This document shows positions 27,495 to 36,727 of a DNA stretch of 64,000 nucleotides, one piece after another (the stretch's first letter is position 1; the number at the start of each line of letters is the position of its first letter). The translations under genes and the position numbers were made by a program. Source of the stretch: Polynucleobacter sp. JS-JIR-5-A7. GTDB lineage: Bacteria > Pseudomonadota > Gammaproteobacteria > Burkholderiales > Burkholderiaceae. Under the pieces are notes generated by a model, which saw nothing but the letters and a program-made list of their open reading frames with translations, ran no database searches and was not told where the DNA came from. The DNA is taken from the NCBI RefSeq assembly GCF_018687935.1, contig NZ_CP061308.1:1048048-1112047 (forward strand), in the 5' to 3' direction.

Positions 27495-28016
27495 TTAAGT
27501 ATTTTGTAGGATAGATTTAGCCAGCAAGAGGTCTTGCCAAAGCAGGGTCTTATCTTTTGACTTTGTTGCTAATTGAGCCAAATCGAAAGTGGCAACCACC
27601 GGAATCTCATCATCATTTCCGGTGTTCAGAGCCAAGATCGTCTCGCGCAACTGCGGCAATGGATCACGCTCACCCGTAATTTTTTGTGCTGTCGGGCCGC
27701 CAAAGGCGATAGCAACTAGCGGGACAGCATTTTCTGACGCATGCATTTTAGAAAGATTGTCATTTGGGCTTTTCCACGACCATTCATTACTCGCTAAGCC
27801 TAAAACACGAATGACATTCTGAAACAATATCTGGGCATCACCCTGGGGTTGGCTTCCAAAAAACCACCAATGTGCCTTGGGGGCACTTTCAGTTGATACC
27901 GCTACATTTACTACAAGCTGTGACTGCGTGACATTGGCAACTTCAGCCGAACCATCCCGCGCAGTCCACTCTGTAATGCCCATTTCTTTTAAGAAGCTTG
28001 AATGCGTGTTGGTCAT
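27495..28016 (-). CDS. Cysteine-free family-4 uracil-DNA-glycosylase-like protein; possible DNA polymerase III psi subunit
   Basis: A 173-residue protein overlapping rimI by four bases. Its C-terminal half resembles family 4 UDG: VPLVAIAFGGPTAQKI (98-113) fits the 'ALG..AAQ.LLG' strand, and IPVVATFDLAQLATKSKDK (138-156) fits 'PVV.TYHPAYLLR.P.DK', ending in LLWQDLLLAK. But the HPAY motif is replaced by DLAQ and the protein has no cysteine, so no 4Fe-4S cluster. The N terminus LKEMGITEWTAR resembles the start of E. coli HolD (LQQLGITQWSLR), whose gene also adjoins rimI. It is therefore either a decayed glycosylase or a psi-like clamp-loader subunit. Comparisons are from memory. Confidence 0.55.
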   Translation of the reverse strand: MTNTHSSFLKEMGITEWTARDGSAEVANVTQSQLVVNVAVSTESAPKAHWWFFGSQPQGDAQILFQNVIRVLGLASNEWSWKSPNDNLSKMHASENAVPLVAIAFGGPTAQKITGERDPLPQLRETILALNTGNDDEIPVVATFDLAQLATKSKDKTLLWQDLLLAKSILQNT

Positions 28017-28540
28017 GACTCTAGCTTAATCGATTTAGCCATCACGATGGCATCTTCTCGATTACCAGGCCCTTCGCTGGCAGGATAATAATTTTTGCGC
28101 ACCCCGATTTGTTCATACCCAAGCTTTTGATACAGGGCGACAGCAGACTCATTGGAAGGCCTTACCTCAAGAATAATGCGTGGCATGTTCTGCTGTGAAG
28201 CGACGCCTTCAATGGTTGCCATCATGCGCGTTCCTAGCCCTAGTTGGCGTAACTTAGGGGCAACAGTGATATTTAAAAGATGTAACTCATCTACCGCTGG
28301 ATACAGAATGCAATAAGCCCACAGGACTTGCGGATCAAGATAGCTCCCTGGCATTGCATTCGCTTGATCAAGCTGTGGTCTGATGCAATAAGCCCAATGA
28401 CCTGCAGCCAAGGAATCGGAAAAATTACCTCTAGTCCATGGATGAATATGAGAAATCGATTCGATTGCCAGGACATCATCTAGATCAGCCACCTGCATCG
28501 GCATAAAGGTTAGCTCAGCGCCATCATCCTGCATAGTCAT
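28013..28540 (-). CDS. rimI: Ribosomal protein S18-alanine N-acetyltransferase RimI
   Basis: A 175-residue GNAT acetyltransferase. The acetyl-CoA loop is QLGLGTRMMATIE, preceded by LHLLNITVAPKLR, and the SNESAVALYQKLGYE motif closes the fold. RimI acetylates the N terminus of S18. Its start touches the tsaB stop by one base and its end overlaps the next gene by four, so the three are translationally coupled. A 27-residue segment around the DQANAMPGSYLDPQ loop makes it longer than E. coli RimI (148). Confidence 0.9.
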   Translation of the reverse strand: MTMQDDGAELTFMPMQVADLDDVLAIESISHIHPWTRGNFSDSLAAGHWAYCIRPQLDQANAMPGSYLDPQVLWAYCILYPAVDELHLLNITVAPKLRQLGLGTRMMATIEGVASQQNMPRIILEVRPSNESAVALYQKLGYEQIGVRKNYYPASEGPGNREDAIVMAKSIKLES

Positions 28541-29271
28541 TACCGCGTACCTTTTTTGAAGGCAATTTCACGTTCATTCGTCGTGAAAGCAACTTTATTG
28601 CGCACATAGAGTGGCTCTAGCTGATTGACCGAGATTTGCTGTCCAGCCTTAAACATCTGTTGAGCTAGCTCTAAGATGCCCAATGCGGAAATGGAGATTT
28701 CTGGATCAAGCGCTTCACTGGGAAAAGAATGATTTACAAATAAGCGCTCGCCAAATTCTTTAATCGCGCTACCAGCAAGGTATTGGATATTCCTTAAATC
28801 AATCTCTTCAGGCTTTGAAAGTTGGATATTGCCAATACGTAAAGGAAGGGATGTGGAGTCATTGAATTCATACTTCGCCCAATAGATCTCGCCCATACGA
28901 GCATCAACAGCAATCACAAATTGAGTTGGCTTGATCTTGGCAAAATGAGGTGTTTTGCTCAGTTGCGCCGCAATGGCATCCAAGCTAGCAACTGGCAGGA
29001 CGGGTAGATTTGCCGCTATCGCAAGACCTTGAACTGCTGCAAGGCCTAAACGCACCCCAGTAAATGCGCCCGGGCCAATACCTATCGCAATCGCATCAAG
29101 TTGAGAAAGTTGCTGATTTGCTTGGGCCAGTAAATTTTCAATCCAAGGCAATAAGCATTGGCTAGCGCCCGCCGACACCAATTCGTGTCGGAGCTGAGGT
29201 GCTGAATCACCTAAAGATAAAGCCACCGAACACCAAGCTGAGGAAGTGTCGATGGCCAATAATCGCGTCAA
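28540..29271 (-). CDS. tsaB: tRNA threonylcarbamoyladenosine synthesis protein TsaB (YeaZ)
   Basis: A 243-residue ASKHA-fold partner of TsaD in making t6A37 on ANN-decoding tRNAs. The N-terminal LLAIDTSSAWCSVAL phosphate loop and GIGPGAFTGVRLGL are diagnostic. It lacks the metal-binding His residues of TsaD, as TsaB does. First gene of the tsaB-rimI-UDG-like operon. Confidence 0.94.
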   Translation of the reverse strand: MTRLLAIDTSSAWCSVALSLGDSAPQLRHELVSAGASQCLLPWIENLLAQANQQLSQLDAIAIGIGPGAFTGVRLGLAAVQGLAIAANLPVLPVASLDAIAAQLSKTPHFAKIKPTQFVIAVDARMGEIYWAKYEFNDSTSLPLRIGNIQLSKPEEIDLRNIQYLAGSAIKEFGERLFVNHSFPSEALDPEISISALGILELAQQMFKAGQQISVNQLEPLYVRNKVAFTTNEREIAFKKGTR

Positions 29272-29311
29272 TTCAAGTTCGCTTTATGGTTGTGATTATC
29301 TAAAGACTAAA

Positions 29312-29779
29312 TTATGAACGCAATCCCGCGATGACTTCAGGAGGAGCTTGAACCAACTCAATGAGGACGCCCTCTCCACTGATCGGAAATTCATCGTTAC
29401 CCTTGGGATGGACAAAGGTGATGTCGTAGCCCGCAGCGCCCTTGCGAATACCTCCAGGAGCAAAACGTAAGCCATTAGCGGAGAGCCATTCAACCGCCTT
29501 AGGAAGGTCATCCACCCACAATCCGATGTGATTGAGGGGTGTTTGATGTACGGCAGGCTTTTTCTCAATATCCAATGGTTGCATCAGATCTACTTCTATC
29601 TCATGGGCACCGTTTCCAATCGCACAAATATCTTCATCCACGTTTTCACGCTCCGAGACAAAGGTAGTTTTGTACTCAAAGCCGAGCATCTCTACCCAAA
29701 GTTTTTTGAGGCGATCTTTGCTTGTGCCGCCAATAGCGATTTGTTGAATACCGAGAATTTTGAACGGTTTAGCTGTCAT
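29312..29779 (-). CDS. mce: Methylmalonyl-CoA epimerase-like VOC protein
   Basis: A 155-residue vicinal-oxygen-chelate protein with two beta-alpha-beta-beta-beta modules: GIQQIAIGGTSKDR (10-23) and LNHIGLWVDDLPKAVEWL (82-99). Gln/His and Glu ligands (IQQIAI, NHIGLW, VLIELVQ) suit a metal-dependent epimerase. Placed 15 bases after pccA within the propionyl-CoA cluster, it is best read as the epimerase that converts (S)- to (R)-methylmalonyl-CoA, though similar proteins are annotated as lactoylglutathione lyase. Confidence 0.78.
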   Translation of the reverse strand: MTAKPFKILGIQQIAIGGTSKDRLKKLWVEMLGFEYKTTFVSERENVDEDICAIGNGAHEIEVDLMQPLDIEKKPAVHQTPLNHIGLWVDDLPKAVEWLSANGLRFAPGGIRKGAAGYDITFVHPKGNDEFPISGEGVLIELVQAPPEVIAGLRS

Positions 29780-29794
29780 GGATGATGGTCCTGC

Positions 29795-31834
29795 TTATTC
29801 AAAACGAATGATGAGTTGATCTACCGCCAAGCTTTCACCTTCTTTGGCGCAGATTTCTGAAACAATCCCATCCTGTGCTGCAGAGATTGTGTTCTCCATC
29901 TTCATCGCTTCAATTGAAGCTAATTTTTGACCCGCTGTGACGGCTTCACCCACCTTAACAGCAAGTTTCGTGAGCAAACCTGGCATGGGAGACATCACCA
30001 ACTTCGAGGTATCTGGTGGAAGCTTTACTGGCATGCGACGCTGGAGTTCGGCCCCTAATGGACTCAACACCATACATTCGTAATGCGCGCCATCAAGTAC
30101 TAAGTAGAGCCGAACACCCTTGCGCTCTACTTGTGCCGTAATCTTGCTGGTACGGTTAATCGTGGCATGTAAAGCCAGCTGACCTGGACGCCAATCACTC
30201 TCAATGTCATAACGGCTAACACCATCTGCATCATCAATATATACAGAATAGATGCCATCTTTTAATTCAATGCGCACTGCCTCTTCATACGGATCAATCA
30301 TTGATCCTGTTTTCTTACCAGTGACCACGACAAACTTCTTGGCAATCACCATTTCGTGACCAGCCAATTGACCATCAATCATCTTGATATGCTCAAGATA
30401 GCGATAGCGCATAAAGGCAGCTAGGGCTGCAAGGCGTTTTGGGTCTGCAGGCTGCACAGAATCCTTCTTAAAGCCTTCTGGATATTCTTCAGCGATAAAG
30501 CCCGTTGTGAAATCGCCATTCACGAAACGGGGATGTTGCAGTAAAGCAGCCTGAAACGGTATATTCGAATGAATACCGCGAATGACAAAATCATTCAAGG
30601 CAGCACGCATCTTTTCAATTGCCTCAGCACGATCTTTGCCGTGCACGATTAACTTCGCAATCATAGAGTCGTAGTACATCGGAATTTCACCGCCTTCGTA
30701 TACACCGGTATCTACTCGTACTCCATTAATGGACTCCGGTGGACGATATTTCACAAGACGGCCTGTGGATGGTAGGAAGTTGCGAAATGGATCATCTGCA
30801 TTAATGCGACACTCCATTGACCAACCATCCAACTTCACATCCGCTTGTTTAAATGCTAACTTTTCCCCAGCCGCTACCCGAATCATCTGCTCAACCAAGT
30901 CAAGACCAGTAATGCTTTCCGTTACGGGATGTTCCACCTGCAAGCGCGTATTCATCTCTAAGAAGTAGAAAGACTTATCTTTGCCTACCACGAACTCCAC
31001 AGTGCCAGCAGACTGGTAGTTCACAGCTTTAGCAAGGGCAACGGCTTGCTCACCCATCGCTTTACGGGTAACAGGATCAATAAATGGAGATGGCGCCTCT
31101 TCGATCACCTTTTGGTGACGACGCTGAATTGAGCAATCGCGTTCATTCAGATAGACTACGTTGCCATGTGAATCACCCAAGACCTGAATCTCAATATGAC
31201 GCGGACCTTCCACAAACTTCTCAATAAAGATCCGATCATCGCCAAAACTATTCATCGCTTCGGTTTTGCAGGCAGCAAAACCTTCGGCTGCTTCGTGATC
31301 ATTCGAGGCAACACGTAAACCTTTACCCCCACCGCCAGCAGAAGCCTTTATCATGACTGGGTAGCCAATACCTTGCGCAATTTTTACCGCCTCATCTGTT
31401 GTGGCAATTGCCTCGTTGTGGCCAGGGATCGTGTTGACCTTGGCTTCTGATGCCAGCTTTTTGGAGGCAATTTTGTCGCCCATTGCTGCAATCGATTCAT
31501 GCTTCGGACCAATAAAGACAATGCCCTCTTCTTCACATCGGTTAGCAAATTGCTCATTCTCGGATAAGAAACCATATCCTGGATGGACTGCTTCAGCACC
31601 AGTATCTTTGCAGGCTTGAATAATACGATCCATTACAAGATAGGATTCACGGGAAGGCGCCGGTCCAATACAGATGGCTTCATCCGCCATCTGAACGTGA
31701 CGCGCCTCTTTATCTGCCTCAGAATAAACAGCCACTGTCTTGATGCCCATTTTTTTGGCGGTTTTCATGACACGGCAAGCAATCTCTCCGCGATTAGCAA
31801 TCAAAATTTTCTTAAACATTTTCGTAGTCATCAT
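29795..31834 (-). CDS. pccA: Propionyl-CoA carboxylase alpha subunit (biotin carboxylase plus biotin carrier)
   Basis: A 679-residue biotin-dependent carboxylase subunit. The N-terminal biotin carboxylase starts KILIANRGEIACRVMKTAKK; the ATP-grasp loop is KASAGGGGKGLRV and LEMNTRLQVEHPVTE closes the active site. A linker domain and a C-terminal biotinyl domain with EAMKMENTI follow, the central Lys being biotinylated. It carboxylates biotin for PccB to transfer to propionyl-CoA. Only 13 bases follow pccB. The start could be either of two adjacent ATGs (31834 or 31831). Confidence 0.94.
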   Translation of the reverse strand: MMTTKMFKKILIANRGEIACRVMKTAKKMGIKTVAVYSEADKEARHVQMADEAICIGPAPSRESYLVMDRIIQACKDTGAEAVHPGYGFLSENEQFANRCEEEGIVFIGPKHESIAAMGDKIASKKLASEAKVNTIPGHNEAIATTDEAVKIAQGIGYPVMIKASAGGGGKGLRVASNDHEAAEGFAACKTEAMNSFGDDRIFIEKFVEGPRHIEIQVLGDSHGNVVYLNERDCSIQRRHQKVIEEAPSPFIDPVTRKAMGEQAVALAKAVNYQSAGTVEFVVGKDKSFYFLEMNTRLQVEHPVTESITGLDLVEQMIRVAAGEKLAFKQADVKLDGWSMECRINADDPFRNFLPSTGRLVKYRPPESINGVRVDTGVYEGGEIPMYYDSMIAKLIVHGKDRAEAIEKMRAALNDFVIRGIHSNIPFQAALLQHPRFVNGDFTTGFIAEEYPEGFKKDSVQPADPKRLAALAAFMRYRYLEHIKMIDGQLAGHEMVIAKKFVVVTGKKTGSMIDPYEEAVRIELKDGIYSVYIDDADGVSRYDIESDWRPGQLALHATINRTSKITAQVERKGVRLYLVLDGAHYECMVLSPLGAELQRRMPVKLPPDTSKLVMSPMPGLLTKLAVKVGEAVTAGQKLASIEAMKMENTISAAQDGIVSEICAKEGESLAVDQLIIRFE

Positions 31835-31846
31835 CTATCAGCGCCT

Positions 31847-33379
31847 TTACAGAGGGATATTGCCGTGTTTACGCGCAGGATTTTTTAAATCCTTATCTTT
31901 GAGCATTGCGAGCGAACGGGCAATCCGTTTGCGAGTCTCATGCGGGAGGATGACATCGTCAATATAGCCACGACGCCCTGCAACAAAGGGGTTTGCAAAC
32001 TTGGCTTTGTACTCTGCTTCACGGGCAGCGATCTTTATTGGCTCAGATTTTTCTTCACGAAATATAATCTCGACCGCACCCTTAGGGCCCATCACCGCAA
32101 TCTCTGCTGAAGGCCAAGCAAAATTCACGTCGCCACGCAAGTGCTTAGAGGCCATCACGTCATAAGCGCCACCATAGGCTTTACGAGTAATCAAGGTCAC
32201 TTTAGGTACAGTGCAATCTGCATAGGCATAGAGTAACTTCGCACCGTGTTTAATAATGCCGCCATATTCTTGGGCGGTACCTGGCATAAAGCCTGGCACA
32301 TCAACTAAAGTCACTACCGGAATATTGAAGGCATCACAGAAACGGACAAAACGCGCTGCCTTGATAGATGCCTTGATATCTAAGCAACCAGCCAAGACTA
32401 ATGGTTGGTTCGCAACAATACCAATAGAGCGACCTTCCATGCGAGCAAAGCCAATCACGATGTTCTTAGCATAGTCGGGTTGAAGTTCAAAGAACACGCC
32501 ATCATCCACAATCTTTTCAATCAACTCTTTCATGTCATAAGGTTGATTTGGATTAGATGGCACTAAGGTATCGAGAGAAAAATCAGGCTCTTCTGTGCGG
32601 TTTGCCCCTTTGATCAAGGGCGGTTTTTCACGGTTAGAAAGCGGCAAGTAGTTAAAGAAGCGACGCAACATCATGATGGCATCCACATCATTGTCAAAGG
32701 CCAAGTCGCAAACACCAGAAACGGTTGAGTGCGTTACTGCCCCACCCAACTCCTCAGAAGTCACGTCCTCATGAGTCACGGTCTTAACCACTTCCGGACC
32801 AGTAACAAACATATAAGAGCTGTCTTTCACCATGAAGATGAAATCCGTCAACGCCGGCGAATACACGGCTCCACCAGCAGACGGGCCCATGATTAAGGAG
32901 ATTTGTGGAATCACTCCTGAGGCTGTGACGTTACGCTGGAAAATCTCTGCATAGCCACCTAATGAAGCTACGCCCTCTTGGATACGCGCACCACCTGAGT
33001 CATTCAAACCAATCACGGGAGCACCGACTTTGAGCGCTTGGTCCATGATCTTGCAAATCTTCTCAGCATGGGCTTCTGATAATGAGCCGCCAAGAACCGT
33101 AAAGTCTTGTGAGAACACAAATACCAAACGACCATTGATCATTCCATAACCAGTCACAACGCCATCACCTGGCACTGTTTGATCGGCCATGCCAAAGTCG
33201 TGGCAACGATGCTCTACGAACATATCCCACTCTTCAAAAGTGCCAGCATCGAGTAAGAGCTCGATACGCTCACGAGCAGTTAACTTGCCCTTAGCGTGCT
33301 GAGCCTGAATACGCTTTTGGCCACCGCCTAAGCGTGCTAGCTCGCGCTTTGCTTCCAGTTGTTGAATGATGTCTTGCAT
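31847..33379 (-). CDS. pccB: Propionyl-CoA carboxylase beta subunit
   Basis: A 510-residue carboxyltransferase that moves CO2 from carboxybiotin to propionyl-CoA. The oxyanion-hole glycines lie in GGSLSEAHAEK and IMGPSAGGAVYSPAL (N half) and in GFMPGTAQEYGGIIKHGAK and ARKAYGGAYDVM (C half). The length and the LNDSGGARIQEGV motif fit acyl-CoA carboxylases. Operon partner of pccA, between meaB and pccA. Confidence 0.95.
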   Translation of the reverse strand: MQDIIQQLEAKRELARLGGGQKRIQAQHAKGKLTARERIELLLDAGTFEEWDMFVEHRCHDFGMADQTVPGDGVVTGYGMINGRLVFVFSQDFTVLGGSLSEAHAEKICKIMDQALKVGAPVIGLNDSGGARIQEGVASLGGYAEIFQRNVTASGVIPQISLIMGPSAGGAVYSPALTDFIFMVKDSSYMFVTGPEVVKTVTHEDVTSEELGGAVTHSTVSGVCDLAFDNDVDAIMMLRRFFNYLPLSNREKPPLIKGANRTEEPDFSLDTLVPSNPNQPYDMKELIEKIVDDGVFFELQPDYAKNIVIGFARMEGRSIGIVANQPLVLAGCLDIKASIKAARFVRFCDAFNIPVVTLVDVPGFMPGTAQEYGGIIKHGAKLLYAYADCTVPKVTLITRKAYGGAYDVMASKHLRGDVNFAWPSAEIAVMGPKGAVEIIFREEKSEPIKIAAREAEYKAKFANPFVAGRRGYIDDVILPHETRKRIARSLAMLKDKDLKNPARKHGNIPL

Positions 33380-33390
33380 TGCCCGACTCC

Positions 33391-34416
33391 TTAGAAAAAT
33401 TCGTGTCCCATGGACTCCAATAGGCGTCTTGCTGCTACTGAAGGCGCCATGGTTCCCTGGTTTACTTGTGCCACTAAGCTTGGTAGAAGCGCTTGAACCG
33501 CTTCATTACTACGAAATGCATTCTTTAAGCCAGCATCAATACGATCCCACATCCAGGCACCAGCCTGTTGCTGACGACGTGAATCAAACTTACCATTGGC
33601 TTGCTGCAGTTTTTGAAAATGCGTGACCTTATCCCACAACTCAGGAACACCTTTGCCCTCTAAAGCGCTTAATGTCATGACAGTGGGATGCCAAAAGTCT
33701 TCATCGTGCGAAGCATGGTCAGGATTTCCCTGGAAGCCCAAGAGACGTAATGAACTGGTGATAAAAAGTTGCGCGCGCATTGCCGCAGCTGGATCTAGAT
33801 CAACCTTATTGATCACAATCAGATCTGCGATCTCCATGACGCCTTTTTTAATCGCTTGCAAATCATCGCCAGCATTGGGTAATTGAAGTAGCAAGAACAT
33901 ATCCGTCATGCCTGCGACTGCAATCTCACTTTGACCAACACCGACTGTTTCAACGATGATGATGTCAAAGCCAGCAGCCTCTGCCACCAGCATGGCCTCA
34001 CGGGTTTTTTCAGCAACACCTCCGAGCGTCAATGACGATGGGCTGGGGCGAATGAAGGCATTCTCTAGAACGGATAAACGCTCCATACGCGTTTTATCCC
34101 CCAGAATGGAGCCGCCTGACAAACTAGAGGAAGGATCGATTGCAAGTACGGCAACACGATGTCCCTTTTCAATTAAATACAGACCAAGCGTTTCAATGAG
34201 CGTTGATTTACCAACCCCTGGAACTCCCGAAATACCTAAGCGAAAGGACTTGCCTGTTTTAGGTAAAAGCGCATTAAGGACATCATCAGCGCGCTTGCGA
34301 TGATCTAAGCGAGTGGATTCCAACAAGGTAATGACCTTTGCCAATGCACGTCGCTGTTTAAGCGAGGGTGCGCCAGTAAGATCGGCTATTAGCGCTAGGT
34401 CGGCAACTTCAAGCAT
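33391..34416 (-). CDS. meaB: Methylmalonyl-CoA mutase-associated G-protein chaperone MeaB (ArgK)
   Basis: A 341-residue GTPase of the SIMIBI class that loads and protects the B12 cofactor of methylmalonyl-CoA mutase. The P-loop is GVPGVGKSTLIE, switch and Mg motifs are in VLAIDPSSS and VETVGVGQSE, and the NKxD base-recognition motif is VINKVDLD. Lies 24 bases after the mutase gene. Confidence 0.94.
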   Translation of the reverse strand: MLEVADLALIADLTGAPSLKQRRALAKVITLLESTRLDHRKRADDVLNALLPKTGKSFRLGISGVPGVGKSTLIETLGLYLIEKGHRVAVLAIDPSSSLSGGSILGDKTRMERLSVLENAFIRPSPSSLTLGGVAEKTREAMLVAEAAGFDIIIVETVGVGQSEIAVAGMTDMFLLLQLPNAGDDLQAIKKGVMEIADLIVINKVDLDPAAAMRAQLFITSSLRLLGFQGNPDHASHDEDFWHPTVMTLSALEGKGVPELWDKVTHFQKLQQANGKFDSRRQQQAGAWMWDRIDAGLKNAFRSNEAVQALLPSLVAQVNQGTMAPSVAARRLLESMGHEFF

Positions 34417-34440
34417 GCTCGTAAATAAGTTAGTTTTGTA

Positions 34441-36624
34441 TCAAACAGGTTTTACAGATTGACGAATTTGCTCAAGCACATCCTTTGCTGAAGCTGGAAT
34501 TGGGGTGCCTGGACCATAAATTCCTTTGACGCCCGCTTCATAAAGAAAATCGTAGTCTTGTCTTGGGATTACACCGCCGACAAAGACAATAATGTCATCA
34601 GAACCTTGTTTCTTCAATTCAGCAATGATGGCTGGTACTAGAGTTTTATGACCTGCCGCTAAAGTCGATACACCTAGAGCATGAACGTCATTCTCAATCG
34701 CCTGACGGGCGCATTCTTCAGGTGTTTGAAATAAGGGTCCGATATCCACATCGAAGCCCAAATCCGCATAGGCAGTTGCTACGACTTTAGCCCCACGGTC
34801 ATGCCCATCTTGGCCTAGTTTGGCAATCATCACGCGAGGGCGACGACCAAACTCTTTAGCAAAGTCAGCGATTTCAGTTTGTAATTTTGCCCAGCCCTCG
34901 GCTGAGTCATAAGCAGCTGCATACACTCCGGTCACCTTTTGAGTATCGGCGCGATGGCGCCCGTAAACTTTCTCTAACGCATCAGACACTTCACCAACGG
35001 TCGCACGCAAACGAATTGCATTAACAGATAACTCCAACAAATTACCGGAGTGATCTTCTGCAGCCTTAGTTAAAGCCTCTAATGCAGCCTCTACTTTTTT
35101 ACTGTCGCGCTTGGCTTTGATTTGGTTCAAACGCGCGACTTGACCTTCACGAACCTTGTCGTTATCGATCATTAATACATCCACAAGATCTTCCTTGCCC
35201 AGCTTATATTTATTGACGCCAACAATCACGTCAGTGCCTGAATCGATCTTGGCTTGTTTTTCAGCTGCTGCTGCCTCAATCTTGAGCTTAGCCCAACCAC
35301 TTTCAACTGCCTTTGTCATGCCGCCCATCGCATCAACCTCTTGAATAATGTCCCAAGCTTTATCGGCCATCTCTTGAGTGAGGCTCTCCATCATGTAAGA
35401 ACCAGCCCAGGGATCGATCACGCTAGTAATGTGGGTTTCTTCCTGAAGTATCAACTGCGTATTACGGGCAATGCGGCTTGAAAACTCAGAAGGCAAAGCG
35501 ATTGCCTCGTCTAGGGAATTGGTATGCAAGGATTGAGTGCCCCCAAAGACAGCAGCCATTGCTTCAACCGTAGTTCTCACGACATTGTTATAGGGGTCTT
35601 GTTCTGTCAATGACCAGCCCGAAGTTTGACAATGCGTCCGCAACATCAAAGACTTTGGATTCTGTGGTTCAAATGATTTCATAATGCGCCACCACAGCAA
35701 GCGTGCCGCACGTAATTTAGCAACTTCCAAGTAGAAGTTCATGCCGATTGCAAAGAAGAATGAAAGACGCCCAGCAAAGTCATCAACATCCAAACCTTTA
35801 GCAAGCGCTGTTTTGACATATTCCTTACCGTCAGCCAAGGTGAATGCCAATTCCAATACTTGGTTTGCTCCAGCTTCTTGCATGTGATAACCCGATATCG
35901 AGATCGAGTTAAATTTCGGCATGTGTTGCGCGGTGTACTCAATGATGTCGCCAATAATGCGCATCGAAGGTTCTGGCGGGTAAATATAGGTATTACGCAC
36001 CATGAACTCTTTCAGAATATCGTTCTGAATGGTGCCTGATAGCAGTTCTTGCTTAACACCTTGCTCTTCGCCAGCAACAATATAGCCCGCTAACACTGGC
36101 AATACAGCACCATTCATCGTCATCGATACAGACACTTTGTCCAGCGGAATACCATCGAACAAAATCTTCATATCTTCTACAGAGTCAATGGCGACGCCTG
36201 CCTTACCAACGTCACCCGTAACGCGTGGATGATCAGAGTCATAACCTCGATGTGTTGCCAAGTCGAATGCAACAGAGACACCTTGCCCACCCGCATCTAA
36301 TGCTTTGCGATAAAAGGCATTCGATTCTTCTGCAGTGGAGAATCCTGCGTACTGACGAATCGTCCATGGCCTCACGGAATACATCGTTGCTTGTGGTCCG
36401 CGCACATAAGGCTCGAAACCAGGCAAAGTATCGGTGTAATTTAAGTTCTCTGTGTCTAATGAGGTGTAAAGCGCTTTTAACTGAATACCATCAGGAGTAT
36501 TCCAGCCCAGCTTATCCACATCGCCATTTGGTGCTGATTTTTGGGCAGACTTTTTCCAAGTCTCTATATTGACTTCTGGAAATGATGGCCATGCACTAGC
36601 TGGACTTTTCTTTTCTGAACTCAC
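34441..36624 (-). CDS. scpA: Methylmalonyl-CoA mutase
   Basis: A single-chain, B12-dependent mutase of 727 residues converting (R)-methylmalonyl-CoA to succinyl-CoA. The TIM-barrel domain includes RPWTIRQYAGFSTAEESN; the B12-binding domain has the DGHDRGAKVVATAYADLG signature with the cobalt-binding His. I place the start at a GTG (36624), which has a GGGAG site six bases upstream, rather than the ATG nine codons earlier, which has none. First gene of the mutase-meaB-pccB-pccA-epimerase operon, divergent from the GntR regulator. Confidence 0.93.
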   Translation of the reverse strand: MSSEKKSPASAWPSFPEVNIETWKKSAQKSAPNGDVDKLGWNTPDGIQLKALYTSLDTENLNYTDTLPGFEPYVRGPQATMYSVRPWTIRQYAGFSTAEESNAFYRKALDAGGQGVSVAFDLATHRGYDSDHPRVTGDVGKAGVAIDSVEDMKILFDGIPLDKVSVSMTMNGAVLPVLAGYIVAGEEQGVKQELLSGTIQNDILKEFMVRNTYIYPPEPSMRIIGDIIEYTAQHMPKFNSISISGYHMQEAGANQVLELAFTLADGKEYVKTALAKGLDVDDFAGRLSFFFAIGMNFYLEVAKLRAARLLWWRIMKSFEPQNPKSLMLRTHCQTSGWSLTEQDPYNNVVRTTVEAMAAVFGGTQSLHTNSLDEAIALPSEFSSRIARNTQLILQEETHITSVIDPWAGSYMMESLTQEMADKAWDIIQEVDAMGGMTKAVESGWAKLKIEAAAAEKQAKIDSGTDVIVGVNKYKLGKEDLVDVLMIDNDKVREGQVARLNQIKAKRDSKKVEAALEALTKAAEDHSGNLLELSVNAIRLRATVGEVSDALEKVYGRHRADTQKVTGVYAAAYDSAEGWAKLQTEIADFAKEFGRRPRVMIAKLGQDGHDRGAKVVATAYADLGFDVDIGPLFQTPEECARQAIENDVHALGVSTLAAGHKTLVPAIIAELKKQGSDDIIVFVGGVIPRQDYDFLYEAGVKGIYGPGTPIPASAKDVLEQIRQSVKPV

Positions 36625-36676
36625 AAAGCACTCCCGTTTGATATGTTGCATTGCATCTAAGATTTTGTAATTCTGC

Positions 36677-36706
36677 TTGACTATTTGGAATTTGTCTAGA
36701 TATCAT
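36677..36706 (+). promoter_or_regulatory. Predicted sigma-70 promoter of the GntR gene
   Basis: TTGACT at 36677-36682 and TATCAT at 36701-36706 are separated by 18 bases. Transcription would start near 36712, only some seven bases before the ATG at 36719, implying a leaderless or nearly leaderless mRNA. No Shine-Dalgarno sequence is visible there. Confidence 0.5.
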
Positions 36707-36727
36707 GTATTCATAATTATGGATACA
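36706..36727. promoter_or_regulatory. 22-bp palindromic operator over the GntR start codon
   Basis: The sequence runs TGTAT, one base, CATAATTATG, one base, ATACA and equals its reverse complement at all but one base-pair position. It abuts the predicted -10 box and contains the ATG at 36719. TGTAT/ATACA arms are usual in operators of FadR-type GntR repressors, so autoregulation, and control of the divergent mutase operon, is likely. Confidence 0.65.
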
